DNA of 64,000 nt from Bacteroides sp. (lineage in GTDB: Bacteria > Bacteroidota > Bacteroidia > Bacteroidales > P3), in NCBI GenBank assembly GCA_023662825.1, contig JAMPIH010000003.1, forward strand, positions 123,120 to 187,119, in the 5' to 3' direction. A program made the translations under genes and the position numbers. Shown piece by piece: positions 10,072 through 20,941 of this stretch. Each line of letters opens with the position of its first letter. Position 1 is the stretch's first letter. The notes below the pieces were generated by a model. The model saw only the letters and a list, made by a program, of their open reading frames with translations, was not told where the DNA came from and did no database searches.

Positions 10072-10156
10072 ACGCCTATCTGCCTTGGAGAGCCAAAATT
10101 AGCGAAATTTTCAGACAAAAACGGCAGTCACCGGACACATTCTTAACCGGATCATT

Positions 10157-10786
10157 TTAGAAAGTGTATCCTATCCCCACATCTACATAATGCTCAACCT
10201 TAGGAAAGTATTGGGTCGGGGCCAAGTGATTAAGTGAATAGCCTGCAAAAACATTAAAATTCTTTATCTTTCCAATTAATCGTGCCCCTGCACAACCGGA
10301 AAAATCATGCATTTCTTCTTCCCAATTTTCCCAACTTCCCCCCCTTACCTTGTCTTGCATATAGCGGTAGCCACCTGTATAAAAAACAGCCAAATCCAAA
10401 AAACGTACAAGATGTACTTTCATTCCTATGCCGGCGGAAAGTATAACCGCATTACGTTTGTATTTGTTGGATTTATCTATTTTCCCATTATTACCCACGT
10501 ATTCAAGCCTATCGTAGGCTCCGATGTAGGAAACTTCCCCTATCGCATAGAAATTGACGAAGCGCGAGCGCATGGGAATGTCGTAGGTATAAGCCAGTGA
10601 AAACCTAAGAGGAGGAACAGGCTTCCACTCTTTATACCACCAACTCCGCAGTACCGGGCTGTACCCAAAAGCAAGCGAATGTTTTCCTTGGCTTCGAACA
10701 CCCGTTTCCGCACCGCTTGCAAAACCGGCCAATCCCAAGGATACCGTAAATATCACGATAAACCTCCACAAAAAATTCCTTTTCAT
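10157..10786 (-). CDS. Outer-membrane beta-barrel protein, unknown function
   Basis: About 209 residues from the chosen ATG (MKRNFLWRFIVIF...). A signal peptide ends near 'GFASGAE'. The mature part alternates aromatic and small residues and ends 'HYVDVGIGYTF', a typical barrel-closing C terminus with a terminal Phe. An alternative ATG lies two codons upstream (10792), and the open frame runs further to 10825. No specific family was recognised. It stands alone between the SpmA/B gene and the T9SS cargo gene. Confidence 0.7.
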   Translation of the reverse strand: MKRNFLWRFIVIFTVSLGLAGFASGAETGVRSQGKHSLAFGYSPVLRSWWYKEWKPVPPLRFSLAYTYDIPMRSRFVNFYAIGEVSYIGAYDRLEYVGNNGKIDKSNKYKRNAVILSAGIGMKVHLVRFLDLAVFYTGGYRYMQDKVRGGSWENWEEEMHDFSGCAGARLIGKIKNFNVFAGYSLNHLAPTQYFPKVEHYVDVGIGYTF

Positions 10787-10855
10787 ATCCATATAAATCT
10801 TTGGTTCAAGGGAGGCGAAACGCAAAGGCTCCGTTCCTCCTTGTTTTTATACATC

Positions 10856-12040
10856 TTACCTCACCGAAAACTTTTCCGTAAGCACGCCGCAGGGGGTCTT
10901 TACGCGGGCGAAGTAGATACCCGAGGACATCCACGACACGTTGTAGCGGAACGAGGTTTGATTATCCAATGTGGCGGCATACAAAACACGCCCGTTCATA
11001 TCCAAAATCTCCACCTTCTGAAGGTTACAGCCCGTGGCGGTGAGCGTTACCGTTTCACCGGCGGGGTTGGGGAATATCCGCAATTCGGCCTTTTCCGTTG
11101 TCTCAACACCCACGTTCCCTTTTTTCTTGATGGAAAGAATTTCCAAATCCGACTGGAGCCCATTGCGCCTGTAAATGGACGCGATACCCCGTATCTCCAC
11201 CTCGTCACCCGCCTCGTACCGAATACCGTCCACCACCAAATCGCAGTCATACACCCCATTCTTCATCAAGAAATACCGATCCTTTTCCGTTTGCAGAACC
11301 GGCCATAGGCAGGGTAAGACCGGCTCCCCTTCGGGCACGTCCTCGGGGCTTTCCCCCACAAAGTCTATCTTTCCCTCAAAGGTTGCTTCATCAACGTTCA
11401 AAAGACATTTTTCCGTCTTTTCATACAAGTTTCTGTCTCCGTCCCGACAACACAGCAAGGCATCGTTACTTCCCGGACAGTTCCAACACCCGTCCCATTC
11501 AATCCCCACAGACAACGAGCCTATGCCTTCCACCCAAAAATCCTCGATGCTCGTTTCACTCCTCACCTCCAACTTTATGTATTTATGTTTCTTGCCTCCT
11601 TCAAAAAACACGGTATCTCCGGTTGCAACAACCCTAAATTCTTCATATGCGTCTATCGTATCGCCCGGCTTCAAGGAAAAGTCGCACATCACCCTTTCCA
11701 TCTTTGTAGCATAATCGTAGAGATAGAGTTTTTGATTTTCCTCGCGCAAGGCTGTACCGCGATGGCGAACGGGCAACAGGTCGAAGTTGTCCCAATACAA
11801 GACTTTCTTGTACAAGACATTTTTGTAGGTATTTCCGTCTATCACTGTGTCTTTCCCGAAAAAGGAAACGATATTCTCGCCCGTAGGTTGATATTCCTCT
11901 GGATTGAGTCCCCCGACATTGCGGTTGAAACTCCATAGCCGTCCCTCCTGCACTACATTTGGCTTCACCTCCTGGGCAAAAACTGTCAGAACACCGGATA
12001 CACTCAATATGAGTGTCGTTATTATTGACTTTGCTTTCAT
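10856..12040 (-). CDS. T9SS type A sorting-domain protein, function unknown
   Basis: A 394-residue secreted protein. It has a signal peptide (MKAKSIITTLILSVSGVLTVFA). A beta-rich body of no recognised family contains a cysteine-rich segment around 'CWNCPGSNDALLCC'. The C-terminal sorting domain (about 320-394) carries the hallmarks 'RIFPNPAGETVTL', 'VEILDMNGRVL' and 'GIYFARVKT...TEKFSVR'. In this family the domain directs export through the T9SS, so the protein is probably released or attached to A-LPS. Transcribed divergently from the transglutaminase-like lipoprotein gene. Confidence 0.85.
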   Translation of the reverse strand: MKAKSIITTLILSVSGVLTVFAQEVKPNVVQEGRLWSFNRNVGGLNPEEYQPTGENIVSFFGKDTVIDGNTYKNVLYKKVLYWDNFDLLPVRHRGTALREENQKLYLYDYATKMERVMCDFSLKPGDTIDAYEEFRVVATGDTVFFEGGKKHKYIKLEVRSETSIEDFWVEGIGSLSVGIEWDGCWNCPGSNDALLCCRDGDRNLYEKTEKCLLNVDEATFEGKIDFVGESPEDVPEGEPVLPCLWPVLQTEKDRYFLMKNGVYDCDLVVDGIRYEAGDEVEIRGIASIYRRNGLQSDLEILSIKKKGNVGVETTEKAELRIFPNPAGETVTLTATGCNLQKVEILDMNGRVLYAATLDNQTSFRYNVSWMSSGIYFARVKTPCGVLTEKFSVR

Positions 12041-12137
12041 TGCCTTAGTTTTTATCGTTGCACGCTGATTGATTTCAGTATTTGTTTCGTTCTAACCCAC
12101 TATTCCGTTAATTCCCGTTGTGTCTTCCCAAACATTG

Positions 12138-12145
12138 CAAACATA
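12138..12145 (-). promoter_or_regulatory. Candidate -7 box for the T9SS cargo gene
   Basis: On the minus strand the sequence reads TATGTTTG, matching the Bacteroidota -7 consensus TAnnTTTG, about 100 bases upstream of the ATG at 12040. No well-placed -33 TTTG was found, so this is a weak call. Confidence 0.35.
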
Positions 12146-12171
12146 TGCCAATACCTTCAAAAATAAAATAG

Positions 12172-12201
12172 TTGTATATCAATAAGTTTTTCGTATATTT
12201 G
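12172..12201 (+). promoter_or_regulatory. Promoter of the transglutaminase-like lipoprotein gene
   Basis: TTG at 12172-12174, 19 bases of spacer, then TATATTTG at 12194-12201, a good match to the Bacteroidota -33/-7 promoter. It implies a leader of about 105 bases before the ATG at 12313. A second TATCTTCG (12283-12290), closer to the gene, could be an alternative -7. Confidence 0.6.
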
Positions 12202-12312
12202 AAGTTTGTGCAGCCAGATGTTCATGACCTCCCAATAAATGAAGGCACATATCGTATTACCGGGCGATTGCGTACTTTCCCGTATCTTCGCGTTTCAACA
12301 AAAAAAGAAACC

Positions 12313-14928
12313 ATGAAGGCTACGTTCCGGACGTTGTTTCTGGCCGGCATATTGTTGTGCACGGCTTGCGGAAAAAAGCATCTGATTATGGAAGATACCG
12401 AGCGGCAGCGGGTCTTGGAAGACTACGCCGCAAAAAAAAGAATGTTCCCATCCTCCGACTTTCAATCCGTGTTCGATTTTATAGAGGCGCAGGAAATGCC
12501 CGAACGGGAAGCCCTGCAATTCCTCTACGCCTATATGCCCATTGGCGATATCGCCGACTATTCGCCCGGATTCTATCTTCAGAACATACAATCTTCGTTT
12601 CAGGCCAAGCAGGAAATGCCCTGGGGCAAGACGATTCCCGAACGCGAGTTCCGCCATTTCGTGCTGCCGGTGCGCGTAAACAACGAGAACCTGGATTCGT
12701 GCCGCACGGCCTTTTATGCCGAACTCAAAGACCGGGTAAAGAACCTCTCCCTCTACGATGCCGTGCTGGAAGTGAACCACTGGTGCCACGAAAAGGCCAC
12801 ATATTCGCCCTCCGACATGCGCACCTCCTCGCCCCTGGCCACCGTCAAGACTGCCTACGGACGCTGCGGCGAGGAATCCACGCTCCTGGTGGCCGCGCTG
12901 CGCTCGGTCTGCATCCCCGCACGCCAGGTCTATACCCCGCGTTGGGCGCACACCGACGACAACCACGCCTGGGTGGAAGCCTACGTGGACGGACAATGGC
13001 ATTTCCTGGGCGCCTGCGAACCCGAACCCGTACTGGACCTGGCCTGGTTCAACAAACCCGCCACGCGCGGCATGCTGATGCACACCAAGGTGTTCGGCCG
13101 CTACACGGGACCCGAGGAAGTGATGGCGCAAACACCGCTCTTTACCGAGATAAACGTTACCGCCAACTATGCCGACACCGCGAGCATACGGGTGCTGGTG
13201 CGCGATGTTTCGGGGAATCCGCTGCCCGGCTTGAAAGTGGAGTTCAAGCTCTACAACTACGCCGAATTCTATCCCGTGGCCGTGAAGTTTACCGACGGCA
13301 ACGGCCTGGCAAGCCTTACCGCCGGCAAGGGCGACATGCTGGTGTGGGCGGAGAAAGACGGCCGTTTCGGCTTTCAGAAAGCAAGTTTCGGCAAGGACAA
13401 AGACGTAACCTTGGTTTTGGATAGAACCGTAGGCGAGGAATTTTCCACAAGCCTCGACATGGTGCCGCCCGCGCTCAAACGCAAGGAAGTGGAGGTTTCG
13501 GAAACACAACGTCTGGAGAACCGGAAACGCCTGCAGGCTGAAGACAGCCTGCGCAACCTTTACACCGCCACCTTCTACAACAAGCAAACCGCTGCCGCAA
13601 GAGGCCGGGAACTCGGCCTACCCGAAGAAGAAGCCGTAAAGGTATTGACCGGATGCCGGGGCAACCGCGCGGTTATCGACACCTTTCTGCAAAACGCGCC
13701 CGACCACACCGGAGCCCTGAACCTGCTGCTCGCCCTGAGCGAGAAAGACTGGCGCGACATATCCTTGAACGTATTGCAGGAATGCCTGAACCAAAACTCC
13801 GACAACATTTCCTACGTCTGCAATCCGCGCGTGGAATACGAGCAACTGGTGCCCTACCGCACTTATTTCAAGACAGCGTTCCCGCTTGAATTTTCCGAGA
13901 AGATCCGCCATCAGCCCGAATGGTTCGCCCATTGGGTAAACGACAGCATAGCACTTGCGCCCGAATACTGCCTGAGCGCCTGCCCCATCTCGCCTATCGG
14001 CGTATATAAGGCCCGCAAGGCGGACGCCAAGAGCCGCTCCGTCTTTTTCGTGAGCGTGCTGCGCGCCCACGGCATTCCCGCAAGAATCGAACCGGTTACC
14101 GGCCAGACCCAGTATTCCATAAAGAATGGTGTCTGGAAAACCGTGTTCGCGCCCGCCGAAAGCCACACGGAAAACGGCTGCCTGCAATTGGAATACCAAG
14201 GCGTGAGATTATTGCCGAACCCCGAATACTACGGGCATTTCACGCTCTCCCGCCACGAAGAAGACGGCTTCCGCCTGCAAACCTATCCCGAAGACGGCAG
14301 CGTAAGCTACAAGTCCACGTTCTCCAAGCCGCAGCACCTCAACGCCGGCCATTACCTGCTGGTTTCCGGCACCCGCCTGGCGGGCGGCGAGGTGTTGGCG
14401 CAACTAAGGTTCTTCAACGTAACGGACGATAGAACGACCCGCATTCCCCTCACGATGCGCGACGACCCCGACAGGGTAAAGGTAATCGGCAACTTCAATG
14501 CCGAAACGCGCTATTTCGATATGGAAAGCGGCAGCATCAAAAGCATCCTGCAACGCACCGGCCGAGGTTATTTCGTGTTGGCCGTCTTGGGCTCCGGCCA
14601 GGAACCCACCAACCACGCCCTGCGCGACCTATCCCGCCTCAAGGTCGATTTAGAAGCCTGGAACCGACCCTTCCTCGGACTGTTTACCGACCCAAACGCG
14701 TATCGGAACTATACGGAACATCCCTTCGAGAACCTGCCCGCCACCATGGTTTTCGGCATCGACCAGGAAAATGCCGTGGTAAGGGAGCTGGCGCAGAAAA
14801 TGGACCTGCAGGCGCAGAACCTGCCGCTGTTCATTATCTGCGATACCTTTAACCGCGTGGTGTTCGCCTCTCAAGGCTACAACATCAATCTGGGAGAACT
14901 GCTGCTTAAGACAATACGGCAGCTATAG
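12313..14928 (+). CDS. Transglutaminase-like lipoprotein with a second degenerate domain
   Basis: 871 residues from the ATG at 12313, chosen because it begins a lipoprotein signal (MKATFRTLFLAGILLCTAC, lipobox cysteine at 19). Residues about 130-240 are a transglutaminase core: Cys in 'YGRCGEESTLL', His in 'DDNHAWVEA', and Asp/Glu in the 'WHFLGACEPEP' region. A carboxypeptidase-regulatory-like beta domain follows ('VRDVSGNPLPGLKVEFKLYN'). Around residues 545-620 a second copy of the fold appears ('AKSRSVFFVSVLRAHGIPARIEP') that lacks the cysteine. The C terminus (about 770-870) is thioredoxin/TlpA-like in appearance. Likely an envelope-anchored peptidase or cross-linking-type enzyme; substrate unknown. 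The gene ends 6 bases inside the convergent cutC gene. Confidence 0.8.
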   Translation: MKATFRTLFLAGILLCTACGKKHLIMEDTERQRVLEDYAAKKRMFPSSDFQSVFDFIEAQEMPEREALQFLYAYMPIGDIADYSPGFYLQNIQSSFQAKQEMPWGKTIPEREFRHFVLPVRVNNENLDSCRTAFYAELKDRVKNLSLYDAVLEVNHWCHEKATYSPSDMRTSSPLATVKTAYGRCGEESTLLVAALRSVCIPARQVYTPRWAHTDDNHAWVEAYVDGQWHFLGACEPEPVLDLAWFNKPATRGMLMHTKVFGRYTGPEEVMAQTPLFTEINVTANYADTASIRVLVRDVSGNPLPGLKVEFKLYNYAEFYPVAVKFTDGNGLASLTAGKGDMLVWAEKDGRFGFQKASFGKDKDVTLVLDRTVGEEFSTSLDMVPPALKRKEVEVSETQRLENRKRLQAEDSLRNLYTATFYNKQTAAARGRELGLPEEEAVKVLTGCRGNRAVIDTFLQNAPDHTGALNLLLALSEKDWRDISLNVLQECLNQNSDNISYVCNPRVEYEQLVPYRTYFKTAFPLEFSEKIRHQPEWFAHWVNDSIALAPEYCLSACPISPIGVYKARKADAKSRSVFFVSVLRAHGIPARIEPVTGQTQYSIKNGVWKTVFAPAESHTENGCLQLEYQGVRLLPNPEYYGHFTLSRHEEDGFRLQTYPEDGSVSYKSTFSKPQHLNAGHYLLVSGTRLAGGEVLAQLRFFNVTDDRTTRIPLTMRDDPDRVKVIGNFNAETRYFDMESGSIKSILQRTGRGYFVLAVLGSGQEPTNHALRDLSRLKVDLEAWNRPFLGLFTDPNAYRNYTEHPFENLPATMVFGIDQENAVVRELAQKMDLQAQNLPLFIICDTFNRVVFASQGYNINLGELLLKTIRQL

Positions 14929-15684
14929 CAGGGCCTCGATGGCCGCGCTTATCTTTTCGACCCCGCTTATCTGGTAAGCGTAGCCGTCTATCGAAACTTT
15001 TTCCTCTTTATCGAACTCTTTATGGCGGAAGGTCATGGCGCTTTCCTGCCGTACCTTTCCCGAAAGATGAAACTCGCGGGCACCCGTCCTACGCGCTATT
15101 TCCGCGATATTTTCCGCCGACACCCCGCAGCCGGGCATCACCGCAAGATGCCGTGCCTTCTGCACCAGACGGGCGATCAAGTCCGCACCCTGCAAGGCGT
15201 CGGCACGCTGGCCGGAGGTGAGCAGGCGCACCACCCCGCAATCTTCCAACACCGACAAGGCTTCCATGGGGTCGGCGCAACGGTCGAACGCGCGGTGGAA
15301 AGTTACCGGAAGCGGTGCGGCTTCCCGAACGCACTGCCGCAAAAATTCCCCGTCGATGCTGCCGTTCTCGCGCAACATACCCGTAACCACACCGTCCACA
15401 CCCATATCCTTCAACATGCGGATATCCCGCAGCATCACCTTTTTCTCCACCTCATCGTAGAGGAAATCGCCGCCGCGCGGCCGCACGATTACATTTACCT
15501 TGATGCCACCCGCCGCACAGGCTTCGGCGATACATCCGTAAGAGGGCGTGGTGCCGCCTTCGGGCATGCCCATGCACAGTTCCACCCGGTCGGCGCCGGC
15601 CTGTCTGGCCGCCAACACGCTGTTCACCGAGTTGGCGCAGACCTCAATCGTAAAATCTTCCCGCTTGGCAAACACGGCAAACAA
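14923..15684 (-). CDS. cutC: Copper homeostasis protein CutC family
   Basis: A TIM-barrel cytoplasmic protein of the CutC family. Signatures: 'FTIEVCANSVNSVLAARQAGADRVELC' near the N terminus, 'VIVRPRGGDFLYDE', 'VTFHRAFDRCADPMEAL' and 'LTSGQRADAL'. The role in copper handling is inherited from the family name and is poorly established. No ATG gives a sensible N terminus. The frame reaches an ATG at 15759, but that overlaps the upstream nitroreductase by 73 bases. I therefore place the start at TTG 15684, immediately after the nitroreductase stop; GTG 15675 is equally possible. The product is about 250 residues, normal for the family. Confidence 0.85.
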   Translation of the reverse strand: MFAVFAKREDFTIEVCANSVNSVLAARQAGADRVELCMGMPEGGTTPSYGCIAEACAAGGIKVNVIVRPRGGDFLYDEVEKKVMLRDIRMLKDMGVDGVVTGMLRENGSIDGEFLRQCVREAAPLPVTFHRAFDRCADPMEALSVLEDCGVVRLLTSGQRADALQGADLIARLVQKARHLAVMPGCGVSAENIAEIARRTGAREFHLSGKVRQESAMTFRHKEFDKEEKVSIDGYAYQISGVEKISAAIEALL

Positions 15685-15686
15685 GA

Positions 15687-16259
15687 TTATAGAGTTTTGT
15701 AAATCAGTTCTGAAACGGAACGCTTGGGCACATGATGCACCCGGTCGGGCGTACGCCAATACTTCACGTCGCCCGCTTGCATGTCCTCAACCTTCACCGT
15801 TTCTATGGGCTTGCCCAAGGCCAGCACATAGGTGATCTTCAGGTGTCCGGGCAATTGCAGCAACGTCCTTAATTCGGCGTTCTTGAACGACTTGACGATA
15901 CAGCCGCCGTAGCCGGCTTCGGTGGCCGCCAGCACCAGGGCCTGCAGCTGCAGACCGTCGTCGCAGAGGCAGTTCCCGGCAATCTCCGTATCCAGCAATT
16001 GCACCATATAGGCCGTGGGGCGTTCGTTTTCGTCCGGGCCGTCCCAATCCTTGAGATAGCCCGCCCAGGCCAGGAGCGGAAAGAGTTTCCTGCAGTTCTC
16101 CCTTTCGGTAACGAGCGCGTATTTCAAGGCCTGCACATTGCGCCCCGAGGGGCAGTAACGGCAACATTCCACCCATTCTTCCAGCAGTTGTTGCGGAACC
16201 GGCACCGAGGCGTCGAACCTGCGGTACGAACGGGCGCGTTTAAGCAAATCGAGCAACAT
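15687..16259 (-). CDS. Nitroreductase family protein
   Basis: 190 residues from the ATG at 16259, chosen because it gives the usual start 'MLLDLLKRARSYRRFD'; an ATG at 16340 would overlap the Na/Pi gene. It has the FMN-binding Arg-rich N terminus ('ARSYRRF'), 'PSGRNVQALKYALV', and 'EAGYGGCIVKSF', typical of NAD(P)H nitroreductases that reduce quinones or nitro compounds. The natural substrate is unknown. It sits between the Na/Pi symporter gene (11-base gap) and cutC, probably co-transcribed. Confidence 0.9.
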   Translation of the reverse strand: MLLDLLKRARSYRRFDASVPVPQQLLEEWVECCRYCPSGRNVQALKYALVTERENCRKLFPLLAWAGYLKDWDGPDENERPTAYMVQLLDTEIAGNCLCDDGLQLQALVLAATEAGYGGCIVKSFKNAELRTLLQLPGHLKITYVLALGKPIETVKVEDMQAGDVKYWRTPDRVHHVPKRSVSELIYKTL

Positions 16260-16270
16260 GGCCTGGCTTT

Positions 16271-18037
16271 TTATTGTTCGTGGCCGATATCCTGCATGGC
16301 CTGCGTTACGTTGATGGCATAGTCGCCCACCTTCTCGCATTCGGACACGATATCGTTGAGCAGGATTCCGGTGGAATAGGCGTAACGCTGCTCCTCGATC
16401 GCCGCCATGTGTTCCTGCTTAAGCTGGGTGCGGTAGTTGTTGATCTCGTTTTCCACCTCGTACGCCTTTTTGGGAAGCACCGCCTTGTAGTCGCCCGAGA
16501 GGTTCACGCACATCACCGAAATCGATTCCTCGGCCAAGGCGAACATATGCTTGATGCGTTCGGACTGGTGGTCGCCGAAGGTTATCTTCTGCTCGTTGCG
16601 GCGCGAAATGGTGCCGGCGATATGCAGCGTGGTGTCGGCGATGCTCTCGATTTCGGAAACGATCTTGAACATGGCGCGGATACGCTGGGTGTTCTCGGTG
16701 GACATGCGCGACTCGGAAACCTTGGTAAGGTAATTGGCGATCTCCACTTCCACCAGGTCGCTCTCGTCCTCCATCTTGCGCAGTTTTTCCATCACTTTCT
16801 CGAACTCGTCGGCCGGCAGGTTATAGGCGTCTTCCATGCGCTTGAACATCTTCAGGGTGTTCTGTCCGTAGAGCAGTATTTCCTGATGCGCCTGGAAAAG
16901 CGAGGCTTCGGGCGTGGAGAGCAATCCTATCTTGATGTGCTTCAAGGCGAAACTTTCTTCTCCTTCCTTGGTGGGCAGCATTCGGCCAACAATGCGGCAT
17001 AGCGGCTTTACGAACCAAATCAGCACAAACACGTTGATGCACTTGAACACAGTGTTGAACAGCGCCAGGGTAAGCGGCAGGGAGGTCAGCACATCGGCCC
17101 GCACCGCCTCCTGCATATAGGCCGGAACCTCGGCCTGCAGCAAGGCCGTGTTACTGTACATGGGGTTATAGTTGGCGATGTGCAGGAACATGCTCAGGTC
17201 GCACACCATATTGAGGAAGTACGGGAACACGATAAACATCCACACCGCCCCGAACATATTGATGAGCATATGCGAGAAAGCGGCGCGCTTGGCCTGCACG
17301 TTGGCCACCGAAGCGGCCAAAACGGCGGTGATCGTAGTACCGATATTTTCACCGATAATCATGGCCGCCGATTCCTCCAGCCCGATAAGGCCGCTGGCGC
17401 AGATAACCAGGGTAAGGGCGATCGTGGCGCTCGAACTCTGAAAGAGCGCTGTCATCAATGCCCCTATCAGCACGAAGATAAGGCGCGAAAGCACGCCGTG
17501 CGAGGCAACGGAATTGATGAAATTCTGCACCGCCGGATAGTCCTGGATATTGGTGGGCATACATTCCTGCAAAAAGCGCAAGGCCAGGAACAGCGTACCG
17601 AAACCGATAATCATTTCCCCCACGTTCTTGCGCGAACGTTTCTGCGAAAAGAGCAGCGGCAGCGCAAACGCGATGATGGGCAGCGCCAGGTCGCTGATGC
17701 TGAATTTTCCGAACCCTAATACGGAAACCAGCCAGCTGGTCACCGTGGTCCCGATGTTCGCCCCCAGGATAATGCTGATGGAGCCAACCAAATCTAAAAG
17801 CCCGGCGTTCACGAAACTCACCACCATGACCGTGGCCGCCGAAGAACTCTGAATCAAGGCCGTGATGACAATACCGGTAAGAAGACCTTTAAAACGGTTG
17901 GATGTCATGGAAGACAAGATGCCGCGCATCTTGCCGCCCGCCAGTTTCTGTAATGACTCGCTCATCATCTTCATCCCGTACAGGAAAAGCGTAAGGGAGC
18001 CGATGAGTTGCAAAAGGATAAGAATTTCCGATTTCAT
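16271..18037 (-). CDS. Na+/phosphate cotransporter (NptA/PNaS type) with PhoU-like tail
   Basis: A 588-residue inner-membrane symporter. Two inverted transport repeats each carry the QSSS motif: 'ALIQSSSAATVMV' (about 60-72) and 'ALFQSSSATIALTL' (about 196-209). They are separated by hydrophobic helices. The cytoplasmic C-terminal third (about 370-588) is a helical PhoU-like domain ('VGDYAINVTQAMQDI'). This arrangement is standard for bacterial Na/Pi cotransporter family proteins. Phosphate is the expected substrate by family. Confidence 0.93.
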   Translation of the reverse strand: MKSEILILLQLIGSLTLFLYGMKMMSESLQKLAGGKMRGILSSMTSNRFKGLLTGIVITALIQSSSAATVMVVSFVNAGLLDLVGSISIILGANIGTTVTSWLVSVLGFGKFSISDLALPIIAFALPLLFSQKRSRKNVGEMIIGFGTLFLALRFLQECMPTNIQDYPAVQNFINSVASHGVLSRLIFVLIGALMTALFQSSSATIALTLVICASGLIGLEESAAMIIGENIGTTITAVLAASVANVQAKRAAFSHMLINMFGAVWMFIVFPYFLNMVCDLSMFLHIANYNPMYSNTALLQAEVPAYMQEAVRADVLTSLPLTLALFNTVFKCINVFVLIWFVKPLCRIVGRMLPTKEGEESFALKHIKIGLLSTPEASLFQAHQEILLYGQNTLKMFKRMEDAYNLPADEFEKVMEKLRKMEDESDLVEVEIANYLTKVSESRMSTENTQRIRAMFKIVSEIESIADTTLHIAGTISRRNEQKITFGDHQSERIKHMFALAEESISVMCVNLSGDYKAVLPKKAYEVENEINNYRTQLKQEHMAAIEEQRYAYSTGILLNDIVSECEKVGDYAINVTQAMQDIGHEQ

Positions 18038-18056
18038 CGCTATAATATGATGTATT

Positions 18057-18860
18057 TTAATAACTGAACATCCATACCGCCGGACAGTCGCGGTAGTCGT
18101 TTTCTTTTAAAAGCTTCAGATAATCGCCCGCCACTGTCTTGGTCTTCCCCCCGGCACAGGCCTGTGTCTTGCGGTAGGCTTTCAGGTAAGCCTCGCTCGC
18201 CTTGCCGTTCTCGAACACGGGCTGTTTTTCGGTGCCGAACACCAATTGTTCTATATAGGCGTCGCGGCGCTGTTCGGCCTCGTCCCTAAAGAGGAAATAG
18301 GCGGTGTCGGACAGGAAACCGTCCCAGAAACAGGCCCTTTCCGCCAGTTCCATCGGCGTGAATTCCACAATCTCCGTTTGCCCGAACGCGTTCGTGTCCT
18401 GCTGGACGGCCTCAAAATAAGCGTATGTGCGGGGGCTCAGGAAATCTTTCAGCTCGGTCTGGATCCGCATCAGGTCGGGACGGATGTTGATCAGACCGTT
18501 CCTGTGGACCACCGAGAAGTAGTGACCGTAGAGCAGGGCCGCGTAATCGGCGGCCGCCTTCTTTTCCCTGCTGTTGCGGTCTTTGTTGCCCGAACGCAGC
18601 AGGATCAGGTTGAAGTCGATGTTTTTGGTGAGCAGCACCGCGAAATCCTCCAGCAGCACGTAGGCCGAGTCCGCCGTCTGCACATCCCCCTGTTCAACAA
18701 GGTCTTTATAGGCGTCCACCGCCATCTTGAGCGACTCCGACCTGTCGTTCCAAAGTTCGTCCAGACGTTCCGAAAAATTTTGTAAGACCTGCGCCTTGGC
18801 ACCGGAGAGTGTCAGTAAAACAAGCAAAAACAAGATCGTTTTGCAACAAGAATGTTTCAT
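18057..18860 (-). CDS. Secreted protein of unknown function
   Basis: 267 residues with a clear signal peptide (MKHSCCKTILFLLVLLTLSGAKAQ). The mature part is mostly helical with no membrane segment and no lipobox in the right place. No family was recognised. It is 19 bases upstream of the Na/Pi symporter and may be co-transcribed with it. The downstream genes offer no functional hint. Confidence 0.65.
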   Translation of the reverse strand: MKHSCCKTILFLLVLLTLSGAKAQVLQNFSERLDELWNDRSESLKMAVDAYKDLVEQGDVQTADSAYVLLEDFAVLLTKNIDFNLILLRSGNKDRNSREKKAAADYAALLYGHYFSVVHRNGLINIRPDLMRIQTELKDFLSPRTYAYFEAVQQDTNAFGQTEIVEFTPMELAERACFWDGFLSDTAYFLFRDEAEQRRDAYIEQLVFGTEKQPVFENGKASEAYLKAYRKTQACAGGKTKTVAGDYLKLLKENDYRDCPAVWMFSY

Positions 18861-19023
18861 AAAGCAGTCTTTTTCTGCGTTGAAGGTAACTCGTACCGCC
18901 TGTTAGGGCACGTAAAAGTACATCATTGCTTCCAAATTTGCGAAAAAAAATGCATCGTACGAATTTTACGTATCTTTACAAGTTTTTAACCTCCCGTCCC
19001 GACGACGGAAATCACAGAAGAAT

Positions 19024-20704
<1,681 letters not shown>

Positions 20705-20706
<2 letters not shown>

Positions 20707-20828
20707 AAAGCGTTTTGAACGGCGATCTGCCGCGTTGCAGCCCTCGGTCGGTTCGGTCACGTACACAAGTACGCTCCCTCTCCGTCCTCCAGGCTGCGCC
20801 TTGCATCTCACCGTTCAAAACGCTTTTT
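20705..20828. repeat. Large intergenic inverted repeat (18-bp perfect arms)
   Basis: AAAAAGCGTTTTGAACGG (20705-20722) is the exact reverse complement of CCGTTCAAAACGCTTTTT (20811-20828). The 88-base interior holds smaller symmetric pieces (GCAGCC...GGCTGC; GTAC-ACAA-GTAC). It overlaps the ettA stop codon. It has the look of an intergenic repeat element (REP- or MITE-like) or a complex terminator; I cannot count its copies elsewhere. Confidence 0.85.
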
Positions 20829-20851
20829 ACCCTCCGAGACAGAACCTTTTT

Positions 20852-20877
20852 CCCCTCCGAAACGGAGGGGATTTTTT
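20852..20877 (+). terminator. Rho-independent terminator after ettA
   Basis: CCCCTCCG (20852-20859), loop AAA, CGGAGGGG (20863-20870), then ATTTTTT. A perfect 8-bp GC-rich stem and T tract lie between ettA and the sigma-factor gene. Confidence 0.85.
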
Positions 20878-20941
20878 GTATTTCTGTAATTTTTCCGGGA
20901 CCTTTCGTGTCTAATGAGCAAAAACTCCTACAGTACGTGCT

